Positions 23,484-37,200 are shown, counted from the stretch's first letter. The stretch is DNA of 64,000 nucleotides from Edaphochlamys debaryana (GCA_016858145.1 JAEHOE010000074.1:124001-188000); one strand, 5' to 3'. Numbers and translations are program-made. Notes: a model not told the origin generated them from the letters alone.

Positions 23484-26400
23484 ATGAGCAGGCATCGGCG
23501 CTCAAACAAGGCGCCGGGAGCTGCGGCATCACCCTTGCTTTCGCGGCACGGCATCGATGACTCGGAAGACAATGAGAAGGAGAACCGCAACGGGCCCAAG
23601 CGGCTGCGGCGGCTGATGCTGGAGGACGACGTCGATGATGGGCCCGGGTCCAAGAGCCGCAGCGGCGCCCGCGAGGAGGCGGGAGCCGGGACCAGTCCCC
23701 GCAAGGTGCGCGGCAGCCGTCCCCGCGAACAGCTCCGGGGGCTGACGCTGGCGGATCTGCGGGAAGAGGCGCGGCGGCGTCTTGAGGGCGTGCCCAAGGG
23801 TAAGAGCGGGGAGCGTTGCATATGGTTTTGGGGTTGGATTGGAGAGGGGTGGGTGCGTGGCGTGGCGTGGGGGGGGGGACAGCTGTTCCCGCGTGCTAGG
23901 GGCTGGGCATGGAACTGGAGGAGGGTGTCACGGATAGACCGGGACAGTAGATGCCCCCTGGCGCTTACCACGCCTATGCCAGAGGGCAGGATAGGAGTGA
24001 CGCCACTCTTTCGAACCCGCAGGAGGCCAGGGCTACTATGGGCCTGCGGAGGAGGAGGTGGATACGGAGGCCGGTGAGGAGGGTCCAAAGATGGACGAGT
24101 ACGACATGGATGACTCATTCATCCACGACGGCTCGACCCAGATGGCCAGCGGGCCGACGCAGTCCGAGGAGGAGATCCTGCCCACGCCCTCGGACAACGG
24201 TACGGCACAGATCCCCTGTGCCCCCAATCTGGAGTTCGCGGAAGCGGCGGGCAGGGCCGAGTGCAATGCCCAGACCTTCCGACGATACCTGGTGGGTCGG
24301 GGATTGGGCCAGGGGCAGGGGCAGCAAACGGGAGACTGCCCTACCGTATGACTGGCCGCACTGCCCCTGTAACCGTTGCCCCACACCACGCAGCGCCGGA
24401 GAAACATATGCCCCCACCCCTGAACCCTTTGCTTGCGTCCAACCCCCCTCCCGTCCTGGCCTTCTTCTCATGACCCCTCGCTGCCTCCTTCGAGGGGACT
24501 GACTCCTGCAAACCTTCTCCACGTCGCACCACGTAGCCCCGACAATCTCACCGCCCCCCCACCCCTCAACTCTTGTTTCCCTCCAAAGCGGCACATGGCC
24601 GGCGGCGTCCTCCGCCTCAGCTGCAGGAGATCGCCCGCCACAGATGCCGCAAAACAGTGAGTTGCTAGATGGGGATTAGGTATCGTAAGGGGTACACAGC
24701 AATACGAAGAGGATATTGGGCCGGGTGGGGCCTCCGTCGTTGGTGCATCAAATGATGGTATGGACCCTTGCTCTTCCCCGCACCAGCCGCTTCGAGCATG
24801 AGGCCAAGACGGTCGAGAGAGTTCTGGCCTTGCTGGGGAGGAAGGGAAGAAGACTTAAAAGCGAGAGTTGAGGGAGGGGAGGCAGGCAGGGATGGAGCGT
24901 AGTCATGCGCGCGATGGCATTGCCCCCCCCAAACACATACATCAAGTTTGCCTGTGTCCCCCCTCAGGACGTGGGCGCAGTCGAGTGTCTGGACGGAAGA
25001 GGACAGAGGGTGAGCGGCTGATGGGGCATGTCTACTTATGCGCACTGCTGGCATGCCCCATTTCCCCCGCTAGGGGGTAAACGGGGCTACGCCAATGCGG
25101 TCGGGTCTCAGCAGACACTGCTCGTCAATTTCCAGTTCTTTCAGTTCTTACAGTTCACTTCAGACATAGAGTGACGGGCGCCCGCTGAAGAAAGCATGCT
25201 AAGACGCGTGTTAGGTATCGCTGGCCTGCAGCGCTAGCCTGCAGCGACGACTCGCGTGCTGCTATGAGAACGTGAACAACTGCAGAATATGGGGACAAAG
25301 TCGGCTAGTCCAGGCCTGCCTGCCGGCACGCCCGGTTAGCACCCCCCTTGGCCCCCTTGGCCCCCTTGGCCCGGTTGGCACCTTCCGCCGGCCCCTTCCG
25401 TCGATGCCCCGCGTGTGCCCTCAGAACAGCCGCTTTACTTGCACTCCATACTTGAGATTCATTCTCCCAAACAAGGGGCAAGCCTTGACTGCTGCGCAGC
25501 TCAGTGGTATTACGGTTGATCGTGTACCCCGCTTCCTCTGCCACATGCTCCTCGGTCCCCCTTCCCTTCATGGCGCACAACCGGTATCACTGTCGCAGGC
25601 TCGCAGCCCGTTCCAAGCCCCTCCCACTCACAGCCCCCTGAACATGCGCTGCGGCACTACTTGAAGACCGCCCTGTCAGGCAGTCTTAGGCTGCTTCAAG
25701 CCCAGAGGTCATCGTGTACCCCAATCTGAGCGTCGCGGGCTTCCTACAAGCCCCGTCTCCCGTCTGCAGCGACCCACATGGACCCTCCCCGTCTCAATGG
25801 CGCCCCTTCTGTCTTCCTCCTAGTGTTCCCTCCCCGCTCCCCTTGCCCCCTATCCAGGCTGCTCAAAGCCAACCCCGTGCTGTCCATCGAGGGCTGCACG
25901 GCGCACGACTTCTTCGTGCGGAGGGGCGGGGGCATACCCGAGTGGTGAGCGAGGCCAGGGGCAGGGGCGCAGGGGGGCAGAACTGAAGCGGGGATCTACA
26001 GAGTCGGGTCGCTGCGGCCTGCGGGTGAGCTGGGTCGCTGCAAGGTTATACTCCCCCCTTCACCCTCCTCCTATCGCGGTCTGACCGCCTCTGGCTCACG
26101 CCGCCCCCCGCTTTCTACCCTCGCCAACTCACCCCTCGCTCGTCCCATCTCCCCTCGCCATCAGCGAGGGGACGTGCACTCTGTGCCGGAGGCAGAGGCA
26201 AGCCGGGGCCGGGATGGGGGCTTTGGGAGTCCAGTGCAGTCCGGTCCCGTGCCCGCCTGCCAGGGGCAGCCCTAGCAGCACAGAAACTACACTGGCTGCA
26301 CTGCCTGCCACCCTACTGCGACACGGCTGGCCCTGCTTCGCCGCAGGGAGTACCTGGCCGACATGCGGCTTGAGGGCGGGGACGCGGGGGCGGGAGGGAG

Positions 26401-29400
26401 CCTGCTGCTGGGCAGCGAGTGCTTCCAGCGGGCGGTGCTGTACCACGCCGCGGTGCACATGGAGGTGAGGGCGGCGGGGAAGGGGTCACGAGGGGAGCGG
26501 GCAGAACGCAGCATGGTGCAGGATGGGCACGTTTGGCCTAACACGTCCCGGCAGCGTCGGCACGTACGTGCAGCTGGGGTGCTGATGAGCCGAAGCCCGA
26601 AGGCCCAGTATGTCCCGGCGGGATAAGCCGTGCCTGCCTCCTTCGCGCTTGACTCCCTCCACCGCCTCAATTCCCCCAGCCGAGACTGGTCGCGTTCCTG
26701 ACGGTGGTGGCCAAGGCGGAGCTGAACAAGCAGCGGGCCTACAGCGGGCTGTGAGCACAGGGGGGCGGGGACGGCGGTAGGGAGCGAGGGCAGGGGCGAA
26801 GGGGCGGAGCTAGCGGCACTGAGGGGCACCGGGAGGTGCCGACAGGTAGCCAGCAACAGCGAGTCTCCACATGACCATGCGTATTGCTCCCCGTCCCAAC
26901 CCCCACAGACCCCCTGGCTGCACCCTGGCCCCCGAGGTCCGCCGCAAGGCCCTGGCAGCCGTGATGCGCAGCCCCCTCCTGCGGACCACCGCCTACCGCG
27001 CCTTCAGGTGCCTCGTGCGGGAGGCGCGGAAGCTGACGCTGAGCGACCACCGCAAGCCGGGCGAGCGGCACGAGCCCGCCCAGGCGGTGAGCGCAGTCAA
27101 GGGTAGGGGACAGGGCGCAGAGGGGCGGCGGTAACGCGCAGCGGAAGGCAGCTCACGAAGGGGACGGAGGGCAGCGATGTGGTGCGGCAACTGCGCCTAC
27201 CGCCCCTGCCCGCGCCCCTCCCCCAGGTCGTGGCGGCCATGCACGAGCTGCACCGCACGGGCTGGGAGGCTCCCATCACGGGCCTGCCTGTCGAGGCGGA
27301 AGGGGGTGGCGCTTCGGGGGGAGAGGAGACGGAGGATTGGGATGAGGAGGAGAGGGACGAGGAGGAAAGTGAGGAGGAGGAGGACGAGGACGAGGACGAG
27401 GGCTACGACGCAGACGAGGGCCGCTTCGGGGGCCGGGCGGGCCCCAGCGCCCCAGGCGGCCGGGGAGGTGGGGGCAGAGCAGGGCGGGCGTCGGGCGGGG
27501 CAAGGGCGGGTCCCTCCACTCGCAGGGAACCGGCACCCAGGAGGGGTGCCGTAGCCAATGTCCACCGCCGTGAGATGGAGGAGCCGTACATGTCCACTCA
27601 GGCGTCCCGTGCACAGGCGACGGCCCATGGGCGGCGCTCCGCCGGGGCCGCCGCGCCATCCTCACACGGACCGCAACCCGGCTCCGGTCCGCAGGGTCCT
27701 CGGGGTGCCCAGGGATCCGGCCCTCCCGCTGGGGCCGGCGGGACCGAGCTCAAGCCGTGGGAGCGTCCGAGTGGGGAGTGTCACGTCTGCGGCCAACTGG
27801 GGCACTGGGTCAGGGACTGCCCGAGCCGGCGGCGACCCGCAGCCGAGGCTGGAGGCCGGGCCCCAGCGGCGCCGGCGGCGGCGCAGAGGCTGGCTCCAGC
27901 GGTCAACGGAGGGCCCTCGCGGCAGCACGGGCCGTCCGCTCCGCCGCTGCCGCCATCGGGGCCGCACGGCCACACGCCGCAGGGGCGTGGAGGCCCTCCT
28001 GAAGGCCAGCAGCGGCACCAGCACGGGCAGCCGCCCGCACCCGTCGTGGGGGCCGCCACCACAGCGTCGCGTCTCGTGGGAGGGGCGCCCTGCAGGCCAA
28101 GCCCGGCGCCCCCGGCCCAGGCCGCCGGTGTTGATGGCAGCGGGGGTAGCGGCGTTGCTGGCGGCGGCAGCTGGGGTGCCGGCGCGGCTGGCGGCGGCGG
28201 CTGGGGCGCCGGCGGTGCTGGCGGCGGTGGCAGCGGCGGTGCTGGCGGCGGCGGCTGGGGTGCCGGCGGCGGTGCTGGCGGCAGCAGCGGCGGGGCGCCG
28301 CAGTATGGCTGGGCGCCGATGGCCAGCCCCACCCAGCCGCAGCCGCCCGGACAGGGGCCTCACGGACAGGGTCCGCACGGGCAGCGGCACCAGACCCAGC
28401 AGCCGCCCGGACAGGGGCCGTGGCCATCAGTGTCGGCGTCTCCTGTGTGGAGCGCGCCGCCGCCATGGAAATCGGCGCTGCCCCAGCCCCAGCCACCGCT
28501 GCATCCCCAGCCCCACCTCCACCCCCACCACCAGCCCCACCCTCAACTCCATCCCCAGGCGCAGACCTGTGTCGCGTCTCCCCTGGGCCACATGGCTTTG
28601 CCTCAAGGAGCTAGGTTGCCGCCGCCGCCGCATGGCCATGGGGTGGGTCCACAGCCGCTGGCGCCGCCCCAGCCCCAGCGACCTGGGCAAAACACGCCCC
28701 AGCCCCGGCCCCAACCGCCGCTGCCGCCGCCGCAGGGGCGGTGGGGCCAGGGTCAGGGCCAGGGGGGGGCGGCGTCTTATACCGCAGCAGCGCTGCCGTT
28801 GCCGCCACCGCAGGTGTGGCAGGCCTCAGCGCCGACGCCGCCCGACGTGCACCCTTTACCCGGCGCCGCCACCGTAACGGGTCCTGCCATCTCGCGGGCG
28901 CCGACACCCACGCCCGGACAGCGGCACCCGACCCAATTGCCGCCCGGACAAGGGGGGCCGCCATGGGATGCGGCGCTGCAACCACCGCCGGGCGTCCAGG
29001 CGTGCCCCCCGATAGCGCAGGGGGCGCCACCACCGCCGGCGCTGCCCCCGCCCCTGGGCCAGGGCCAGGGCCTGTGGCAGCCGCCGGCTCACGCCCGACA
29101 CGAGCCGCTCCACGCACAGCAGACGCCGCCACCGCTGCATTCCCGGCCCCACCCTCAGCCCCAGCCCCAGCCCCAACCCCAGCCCTACCCCTCACCCAAA
29201 CCCCACGCGCCGACCTGTGTCGCATCTTCCCCGGGCCCCTTGGCTCCGCCTCAGGCCTTACCGTTGCCGCCTCCACCGCACGGCCATACGCCCCAGCCCC
29301 GGCCCCAAGCGCCGCTGCCGCCGCAACCGCAGGGGCCATGGGGCCAGGGGTCAACGGCGTCTCGTACCGCAGCAGCGCTGCCGCCGCCGCCGCCGCAGCA

Positions 29401-30030
29401 GCAGCTGGTGTGGCGGGCCCTAACGCCGACGCCGCCTCATGTGCACCCTTCACCCGGCGCCGCCGCCGCCACGGGTCCTGCTGTCGCGTGGGCGCCGACA
29501 ACCACGCTCGGCCAGGCACCGCTGGGGCTTGGGGCCCCACCCCAGGCACTGCCGGCCCGCAGTGAGCCACCCGCCGTGCCGCCAGCGTCTGCAGCCTGCA
29601 CAGGCGGCGGCAGGGGTGGAGCAGGCGGGGTCAAGGGCGGCCCGCCTCAGCCGCTCCAGGTCTCCAACTGCCTAGGGCTCCAGACCCAGACCCACACGTC
29701 GCCGCCGCAGGCGAGCTGGCTGCAGGTGTCAGGGCCGATGCAAGGCCCGCGCTTGACCCAGGGCCACGGTCCGCCGCCAGAGCAGGCTCTGTTGGGGCGG
29801 CGCCGGCGCCGGCGATCCGCGCGGGGGTGTCAGCATTGGCGGGGGCTCCCGGCCCGCACCGCATGCAGCCGCTGACGGCGCTTCCACCCCAGCCCCCGAA
29901 CGGGCTGGGCGCCTACTTTGACGCCAAGGCCTGTACCCGAGGGGCGCAACAGCAGCAGGTCGCGCAGCAGGGCCGGTGCGGATATTGCATGCGGACGGGG
30001 CACGACGTGATGGAGTGTCCCGACTGGTGA
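23484..30030 (+). CDS. Protein with two CCHC zinc knuckles and a long low-complexity region
   Basis: I do not recognise the family. Supported exons: 23484-23799, 24023-24291, 25858-25944, 26347-26464, 26680-26750, 26909-27086, 27227-29561, 29711-30030. Small exons near 24589-24656, 24787-24865 and 24968-25009 are likely but their borders are uncertain. Length is roughly 1,290 residues. The N-terminus is basic and nuclear-looking (KRLRRL), then acidic with MDDSFIHDG. Exons from 25858 to 27227 form a helical, apparently folded middle. Exon 27227-29561 starts with an acidic run, then a CCHC knuckle (CHVCGQLGHWVRDC, CX2CX4HX4C). It continues as about 590 residues rich in Gly, Pro, Gln and His. 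A second knuckle (CGYCMRTGHDVMEC) ends the protein. Such knuckles usually bind single-stranded RNA or DNA. The final intron (29562-29710, GTGAGC to CCGCAG) restores the frame needed for the second knuckle. Confidence 0.65.
28565..29515 (+). repeat. Internal tandem duplication in the Pro/Gln-rich region
   Basis: Two diverged copies, about 28565-28920 and 29213-29515, encode the same order of motifs: TCVAS, then PPPPHGH, then PQPRPQ with PLPP, W(G)QG, TAAALP(L)PPP, APTPP or TPTPP with VHP, PGAA and TGPA, and finally a W/RAPT stretch. The copies start about 648 bp apart and carry small indels. Confidence 0.75.
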
Positions 30031-31247
30031 GGAGACCGTACAGCGGCCACGCACAGCGGCCCGAGCATGTGACGCAGCCATGGGGCGACCCGGCTGTCTG
30101 GGGACGGGAGGGCGAGGTGCTGCCGGCAAGGGCAGGGTCTGCGCAGGGCTGCACGTGATGTGGGGGGGCACCGGGCACGGTGGTAACGCTGGCAACTGAT
30201 AACTGCTGCGTGGGGCTACCCCGCCTGGATCCGTCGAAGGATGGACTCGATAAATCCTTGATGTTCCTGGGGTGTGAAATAGCCCCCTACCTGCAGGCGG
30301 GCTGGGACGAGCCAATACACGGGCTGCGCGCCATAGGCTGGCGGTACCATGGCAACGGGGCCTGCCCGTCTGCGGCTCTGCGAGAGAACGGCAAGGGGGT
30401 GCAGCGAGACCGGAAGGCGGGGTCTCAACTGCGCTGCCAGGGCCGTGGCGGGGCAGTATGTACTGCGTTGGCGCTTGGGTGGGTCGGATTCGTCGAGACA
30501 TACGGCGTGCGTCTCTGGGTCCCTACCGGCAGAGAAAGGTCGCCGCGGACTTGACGCCGCCGTTGCCCCTCCGTTTATTGTTGGCGATGTAACAAGTGTA
30601 GGGTTCAGCGTAGCGAGGCCTCCCCCCCCTCCCCTCCCCTGGTCCACGGAAGGGAACAAGCCAGCATCCCGTGCACTGCGCTGCATTGCGCTTTGCTTTA
30701 AACCCAGCATCCCGCCCCAAGAGGACCGCCCCTCCCCTGCCTCTCCGCCGCCGCCCGCGGTTCGCCGTGGAACAAACACTAGTCGGCGGGAAGGTGAGCA
30801 GCGCGAGCACCAGGTGTGGACGAGATGACGGGAGGACGGCAAGAGAGATGGAGCAGGCAGCGTGTCGGGAAGGCGGGGTCTCAACTGACAGGGCGGGGCC
30901 GAGTGGCCCGTGGTTCGTGCGGTTCGGCATGGGCGCGTCTGCACCATACCGGTTACCGACGGTGCGTAGGGTTATGGACGAAGGCTTTGATACCGTAGCA
31001 AAAGGCCAAAAGCGAAACGCGGTCGGCTGTCGAGAGCGTTTGATCAGCGGGGCAAGCCCGGCAAGCTTGCGTCGCCGTTACCTCTGTTGGCATTTGCCAT
31101 ATCTTGACTCTGCATACGACCTGCGACAACTATCGAGCGACTTGACTCGGAACAAGCAGCTGACATGGAGGGGCCGAGGGTGCACCTCTTGCAGCGGGCT
31201 CATTATACGTTGTAACCGAACCCTTGTGTAGCAATTGGTAGGCAAGG
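30031..31247. other. Spacer between zinc-knuckle and LRRC9-like genes
   Basis: The first part is the 3' UTR of the zinc-knuckle gene, ending near the TGTAA at 30588-30592. The rest is presumably promoter and 5' UTR of the LRRC9-like gene. No exon is supported here. Confidence 0.55.
30588..30592 (+). terminator. TGTAA polyadenylation signal, zinc-knuckle gene
   Basis: TGTAA is the usual polyadenylation signal in volvocine algae. This one lies 558 bp after the stop codon, a normal 3' UTR length for the group. Confidence 0.5.
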
Positions 31248-34200
31248 ATGAGCTCCGAGCAGCATGGTGAGTTGGGCTGTGTCGCGGTCAGCGCCCGCGG
31301 CACTCGGAACTAAGGCTCGCTGGACACCGTGCCCTCGCGTACAGCTCTGGAGGAGCTCCTGGAGGCAAATGGAATACCATCGGACCAGTTCCCGGGCGTG
31401 GCCAGCACGGTCACGCACCTGGAGATGTTCCTCCACCACTACCCCAGGGTAGGGCACGCTGCCCATTCGCTTGCTGCGGCTCTCCCCCTTCCAGAAAGGC
31501 GCGTCATAGCGCTCCCTTGACTGCAGATGGAGGCTCTTCATCACTTCCCGGCGCTCAAAACCCTGGCGCTAATTAATCAGGTCAGGCATGCCGGGAACAC
31601 ATGCCACAGGGAGCAGTACAAGTACAGCAGCGTTGGAGCCAGCACCCCACGGCGGTCCAGCCCAGCATGCCACGGACAGGAGCCTCATGGGGCAAACAGC
31701 GGCATCAAACCACTCCAGCTGGGGGCCTCCACATGCCCTGCCTCTGGGCAACTTGAGGCCTGAGCCTAGGAGCAGCTGCCTGGAGCACACGGGCTTCCGA
31801 ACCCCGGCCTGCCCGCCTCTGCTCCTCCCCCTCCCCCCCTCGTGCACCCCAGGAGCTCAAGGAGATCCGTGGGCTGGAGGGTTGCCCGCTGATTGAGAAG
31901 CTGTGGCTGCAGGAAAACGAAATCACCAACATCCAGGTGGGGCAGGCTATGGATAGGCTTGGGCTGGCGGCCTGGCATGAGGTGCCCCAGCCTGTTCAGG
32001 TCCTCGGGCAGACTGTGGGGGGCTGCGTGGCCAGGACTGGCCCTCGCCGCCCCTCGCTGCTCAGCGTCGGGGTCCAACTGCCCTGGGCAAGCGCAGGTGC
32101 AGGCGGCAGTTGACCATGCCCCGTCCTCCCCGCCCAACCCCCTTCCCTTCAGGGCCTGGACGGGCTGTCCCGCCTTAAGGAGCTGTACCTGTACTCCAAC
32201 CACATCGTGGACATCAAGGGGCTGAGCAAGCTCACAAATCTCGAGGTGCGGTGCGCTGCGGTGCGCACAAGGGTGGCAGGATGAGTCCCCTCGACGAGCG
32301 TCTGGGCCCCAGGTGGCGGCGCGCCCGCACCGGGCTCTACGCCTGCAACTCCCCCCCCCCCCGCCCGGCCCCAGGCGGCCAGCTACCTTGCCCCCACACT
32401 CCTCCTCCCTCGTCCCCCGTCCTTCCCCCCTCCCCCCAACCCCTCCCCCTCCTCCTCCCCCCACCCCAGGTGCTGTGGCTGTCGGACAACTACATCACCC
32501 GCGTGGGGGGCCTGGAGGGGCTGCCGCTGCTGCGCGAGCTGCACCTGGCGCGGAACGACATCGCCTTCCTGGGGGACGGCCTGGCGGGGTGCAGCGCCCT
32601 GGCGCACCTCAACCTGGCGGACAACCGCATCGGCAGCTTCAAGGTGGGGGGAGGGCCGTGGGGGAGGGCTAGCTGTGGGGGATGGGGAGTAGGGAGGTGG
32701 TGGGCGGACAACCACAGCGGCAGCTTCAAGGCGTGGGGGACGTGTGGTGGGTGGGGAGTGGGGAGGTAGTAGGGGGTGGGCGGAGCACGGGAGGGTGGAA
32801 GGGTGCTGTGGGGGCGCTGTGTGGGAGCAGGAAGGGGGCACAGGGCGAAGGAGCAGAGGTGAAGAAGCAGGGGTGCGTGTTGATGGTCGAATCTCCCCCC
32901 CCCTCTTTGGCCCCCCCCTGCCAGGAGCTGCGTGTGCTGGCCTCGCTGCCCCGGCTGGCGGAGCTGTGCTTCTCCGACCCCATGTGGGGGGACTGCCCCC
33001 TGGCGCAGCTCTGCAACTACCAGACCTTCGTGCTCTTCATGCTGCCCAAGTGGGGAGGGACGGGGGGGCTGGGGTGGGGCGCGGGGGATGGTGTTGTCGG
33101 GTGCAGCCCCGTCTGATGGGGCTGGTACAGTAACACCCCGATGCTTCAGTCTGCGTGGTCCTCGGCACGAGCTCTGCCGTAGCCAACCCCAAACGGGCCC
33201 AAGAAGAAAATGTTGAAGCCAACTAGGGCACCGTCTTCCCTCCTCCGCAGGCTGACCTCCCTGGACACACTGCTCCTGGCCGAGGAGACCAAGGCGCTGG
33301 CGGAGGCCACCTTCCTGAAGAAGCAGATGTGAGGGAGGAGGGACGTGGGCAATGGACGTGGGATGGAGGGCAATCCGGGTTGTACTCGCGGCTTGGGGGC
33401 TATGGCTACGAGGATGGCCCGCCTCCCCCCTCCCCCCAGGTACTACAACATGCGCATCAAGACGCTGCGCCGCAACGCGCGGCAGATCGTCAAGCTGGCG
33501 GCGGAGGGGCGGCAGGTGCGCAGCCCCGGCCTGCACTACCCGTAGCCCACCCAACCCTGCGCTGGCCACCCCTGCACCCGCTGCCAAGCCCCATGATCAA
33601 CCTGTCACCGCTCTCCACCACCTCACCCGCGTCCCTCTCCTCCCCCTTCCTCCCCCACCCATTACCCCCTCCCTCCCCCCACCTGCCCCCCTCCCTCACC
33701 CGCCCCCAGGCCCGCCAGGCCCTGCGGCAGCCGCTCAAGAACACGCTCATGCTGGCGGCCAAGGACCTGGCCCGGGAGCTGTCGGAGCCGGGGGGGGCGG
33801 GGGCCTCCGAGGACGGCCCCCCCGCCTCTGCCCCCGCGCTGGAGTCCAAGCTGGCCGCCATCACGGCCCACCTGGGGCGGTACAGCACCGCGGAGGGGGA
33901 GCTGGACGAGGCCTTCGAGGTGGGAGGGCCGGGGGTGTGGGTTGCGGGGGATGGTGGGGGAATGGCGGTCTGGGGCAGCGGTGGCACGGCTCGGGTCATC
34001 TTGCTCAACGCCTGTGGGCTGCACCGCTCTGCGCCCTACTCCCAGGCAGCGCCTCGCTCCTGACGCTCGCCCATCTCTCCACCCACCCCCTCCCGTGCGC
34101 CCCAGGCCGCCGCCGAGCGCACGTACGCGCTGCTGGAGGGCCTGGTGGCTCGCATGATGCTGGAGCTGGACACGGCGGGGAACATACGGCTGGAGGACGG

Positions 34201-37200
34201 CCGCCCCAGCGACCTGTGGTACGCGTCGTGCACGGGTGAGGAGGCCTTCCAGCGGGGGGATGCGGGGCCGGGACGGGTTTGGGGGCGGCGGGTGCCAGGG
34301 CGGGGGCTGGGGTTGTGAGAGGTTGCCGACCACTTCCCATACCTTCGCCTCCTCCCTGCCCCCCCTCCAGACCTGGTGGCCAGCCGCTTCAACGCCTCCG
34401 ACTTCCCGCCCCACCTGGGCATCAACCAGCTGCACGTGACCGGCGTCACACGGTGAGCACCCGCGTCCCCATCTGCACTAGCCCTTCCTAGCCCTCCCTA
34501 GCCCGGCGCCCTCCCGCCTCGCCACTCCTTCCCTCCCCACCCCTTACTCTCCCTACCCCTCGCCACGCCCCGCTCCCTTACACACTACCCTCCTCCCCCC
34601 TCGCCCCTCCACCCACCCCCAGCATCCACAACCGCTGGCTCCGCACCCGCTTCGAGGGCGCCCTGGCCACCCTGGCGGCCGACGCCTCCGACCCGGGCCA
34701 CAAGCGCTCGCTGGAGTACCTCTTCCTGGGGGAGCACCCGGGGCTGCCGGGGCTGCTGGACGTGGGCGTGGAGGAGGGCATGCCGGAGGCGGAGCAGCTG
34801 GCGGCGCAGGTGGGGGGACGGCAGGAGGGGGCAGAGAGGGTCTCGTAATAACGGGCTGGGCGTCCTAATCCAGCAGCCCCTTTGCCCTGCATCCCAGCTC
34901 CTAACACCCCCGGCGAATGTTGGTCTCCGCCGACTTCCCCCCCCCCATTCCGCCCCCGACAGGGCCTGGACGGCGCCCTGGTGCTGTCCAACTCTGTGTT
35001 CCTGGCCGACCGCCTGCGCCTGGCAGCGGCCCTGGACCCGGGGGCGCCTGCAGCCACCGCGGCAGCGGGGGGGCACCCCACGCAGGTAGGCGCGACCCCG
35101 CGCGCAGCCGCTTCGCAGTCGCAGTCGCAGCACAGGGCGACACTTGCATGAAATGCATGCTACCGGTTTGCGCTAGTGCGGCGCGTGTGCTCTTGCGGCG
35201 GTGCGTTTCTGTCAAGCCTCCGCCTCTCGCCCTCTCGGCTGACGTGTACGCGCGTCCCTACCCCCCACCCGGGCATACAGGCTCGGGGCACTCTCTCGGC
35301 CACAGCAGCGGCGGGTTCCGGAGGCGACGGCGGCGGGGCCCCGGGGCACGGCCGCGGGAGGGGGCGCGTCATGATCGTTAAGGCCTACCTGGGGCGGACG
35401 GCGCAGGTGGGTAGCCTAGTGCAATATGGACTGGGGGGGCTAGGGCATGCCAAGTGATGCTATGATGCATAGGTAGCGCATACAGGGAGCCAATCCAGAC
35501 GGGCTGACGGCAGGTTACCGGTAAGGACCTCCGCCGTACTAGGTAGCCGACGCCGTGTACGGCAACCGTGTCCTGCCCCTCGCCCATCAGGACATGGCAG
35601 TCAACGTGTCCTCCGGCCTGCCCACCAAGCTGTACGGCAAGGACGGCAAGCTGTCGTACGCCGCCACGCTGGAGGGCGGTACGGCGGCACGCGTCAGCGC
35701 CGCCAACTGGCCCGACGCGGACGCGGTGTACCGAGTGCGGCCGGGGGACATGAAGCAGAAGCTGTGGTGGGTGCGGCGGGGCGGGTGCATGGGGCTGTGA
35801 GGGGTTCGGCGCTGCCTCGAGACCATCGCACCGTGCGCTAGCCTTGCACGGGCAGCTGCTACCTGGCCCTTGGCCGTGGCCAGGACCTCCAACTACTTCC
35901 TCCTGTTCCCCCTTCTCCCCCCTTCTGGCCGCCGCTGTTAACTTCAAGACGCTCAAAATAAACCCCTTCTCCCCCCTCTCCCCCCACCCCCCCTAGGTAC
36001 GTGTTCAACAACGTTCTTGTACTGCCCGAGTACCTGGTGGACTTCACGTACGACCTGGCCTCGGGGTCCCCGCTGGCCCCGGCCGGGCCCGGCGCGGGCC
36101 CGGCCGGGCCCATGGCGGCGGACCTGGCAGCTGCGGGCGGCGGCGCGGGCCCCGGCATGAGCTCCGCCACGCACCAGGCCATCCTCGACTCCCTGGACAC
36201 AGACATACGGTGGGCGGGGGAGGGACATTCGGAGGGATGATGGCATCAACAGGGACTATCATGGGGCGGAGTGTCTGGAGAGGATGGCCACTTGACCATG
36301 TTGTCCGGGCTGACCTCCGCGACATGGCCCGCGCTGCTCCTCCTCAACCGCTCTCCTCCAGCTACGCTCCGTCCGACCCCCTCCACCGACCCCTGACCAC
36401 CCGCCCCGCCCGCCCCGTGTGCCCCCACCGCCCCGCAGGCCCCTCGCGCGGCCCATGCTGGGCTGGCTGGCGCTGCAGGCCGACCCCACCCTCATGCGCC
36501 ACGGCCTGGCGGCGGAGGAGGACGAGGCGCAGCGGCTGGTGGCGGCGCCGCCGGCGGTGGCGGCGGCGGCCAAGGTGTACAAACTGGGCGAGGAGGCCAT
36601 CAGCAAGTGAGCCGGGGACGGTGTGGGAGGCCCGGGGCCGGCGCTTGGGTCAGCCGGTGTGCTGCCTTTGCCCGCAGCCGCGAGGCCTCGCGAGTTCTCC
36701 ATCACCCGCCTCATCCCGGCCCTCGCTCCCTCCCCAGGGCCGTGGGCGGTGCCAGCCTGGCCTCCCTCACGCGGCTGGACCTCCACAACTCGGGGCTACG
36801 CAGGATCGAGGCGCTGTCGGGGCTGCGGGCGCTGCAGGCGGGGAGGCGGGGTGTGGGGGTGGGGGGGGTGGGGTTTAGAGAGCCCTAGCAGCTATAGATA
36901 GGTATAGGTGATGGTTGGGGGTTCAAGAGCCCTGGTAGCAAGGGGCAGCGCGGGGCGCCTGCACTGTCCTGTGAGGTGTGGGCCCGGACGCGCCAGGGGG
37001 ATCCAGAGCGCTGCAGGCGGACGGCGCGGCGAGTGCGGCCCCATCCGAGCTAAAGCTCTGTCGGGAACCTTGAGAAATTGCGGAAGGGCACCGCCAATGT
37101 GCCAAGCGGGGGAATGGCCAGCCAGGTAAAACGGTGCCGCCAATGGGGCCAGCGCCAGTCGCAGTTTCGCCCATGTAGGACCTCCCCCTTGACTCCGTGC

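Noticed and set aside
28741..29565. 274-residue alternative frame inside the zinc-knuckle gene
   Set aside because: It overlaps the supported low-complexity frame, which is continuous with knuckle 1. The alternative has no motif and no splice support.
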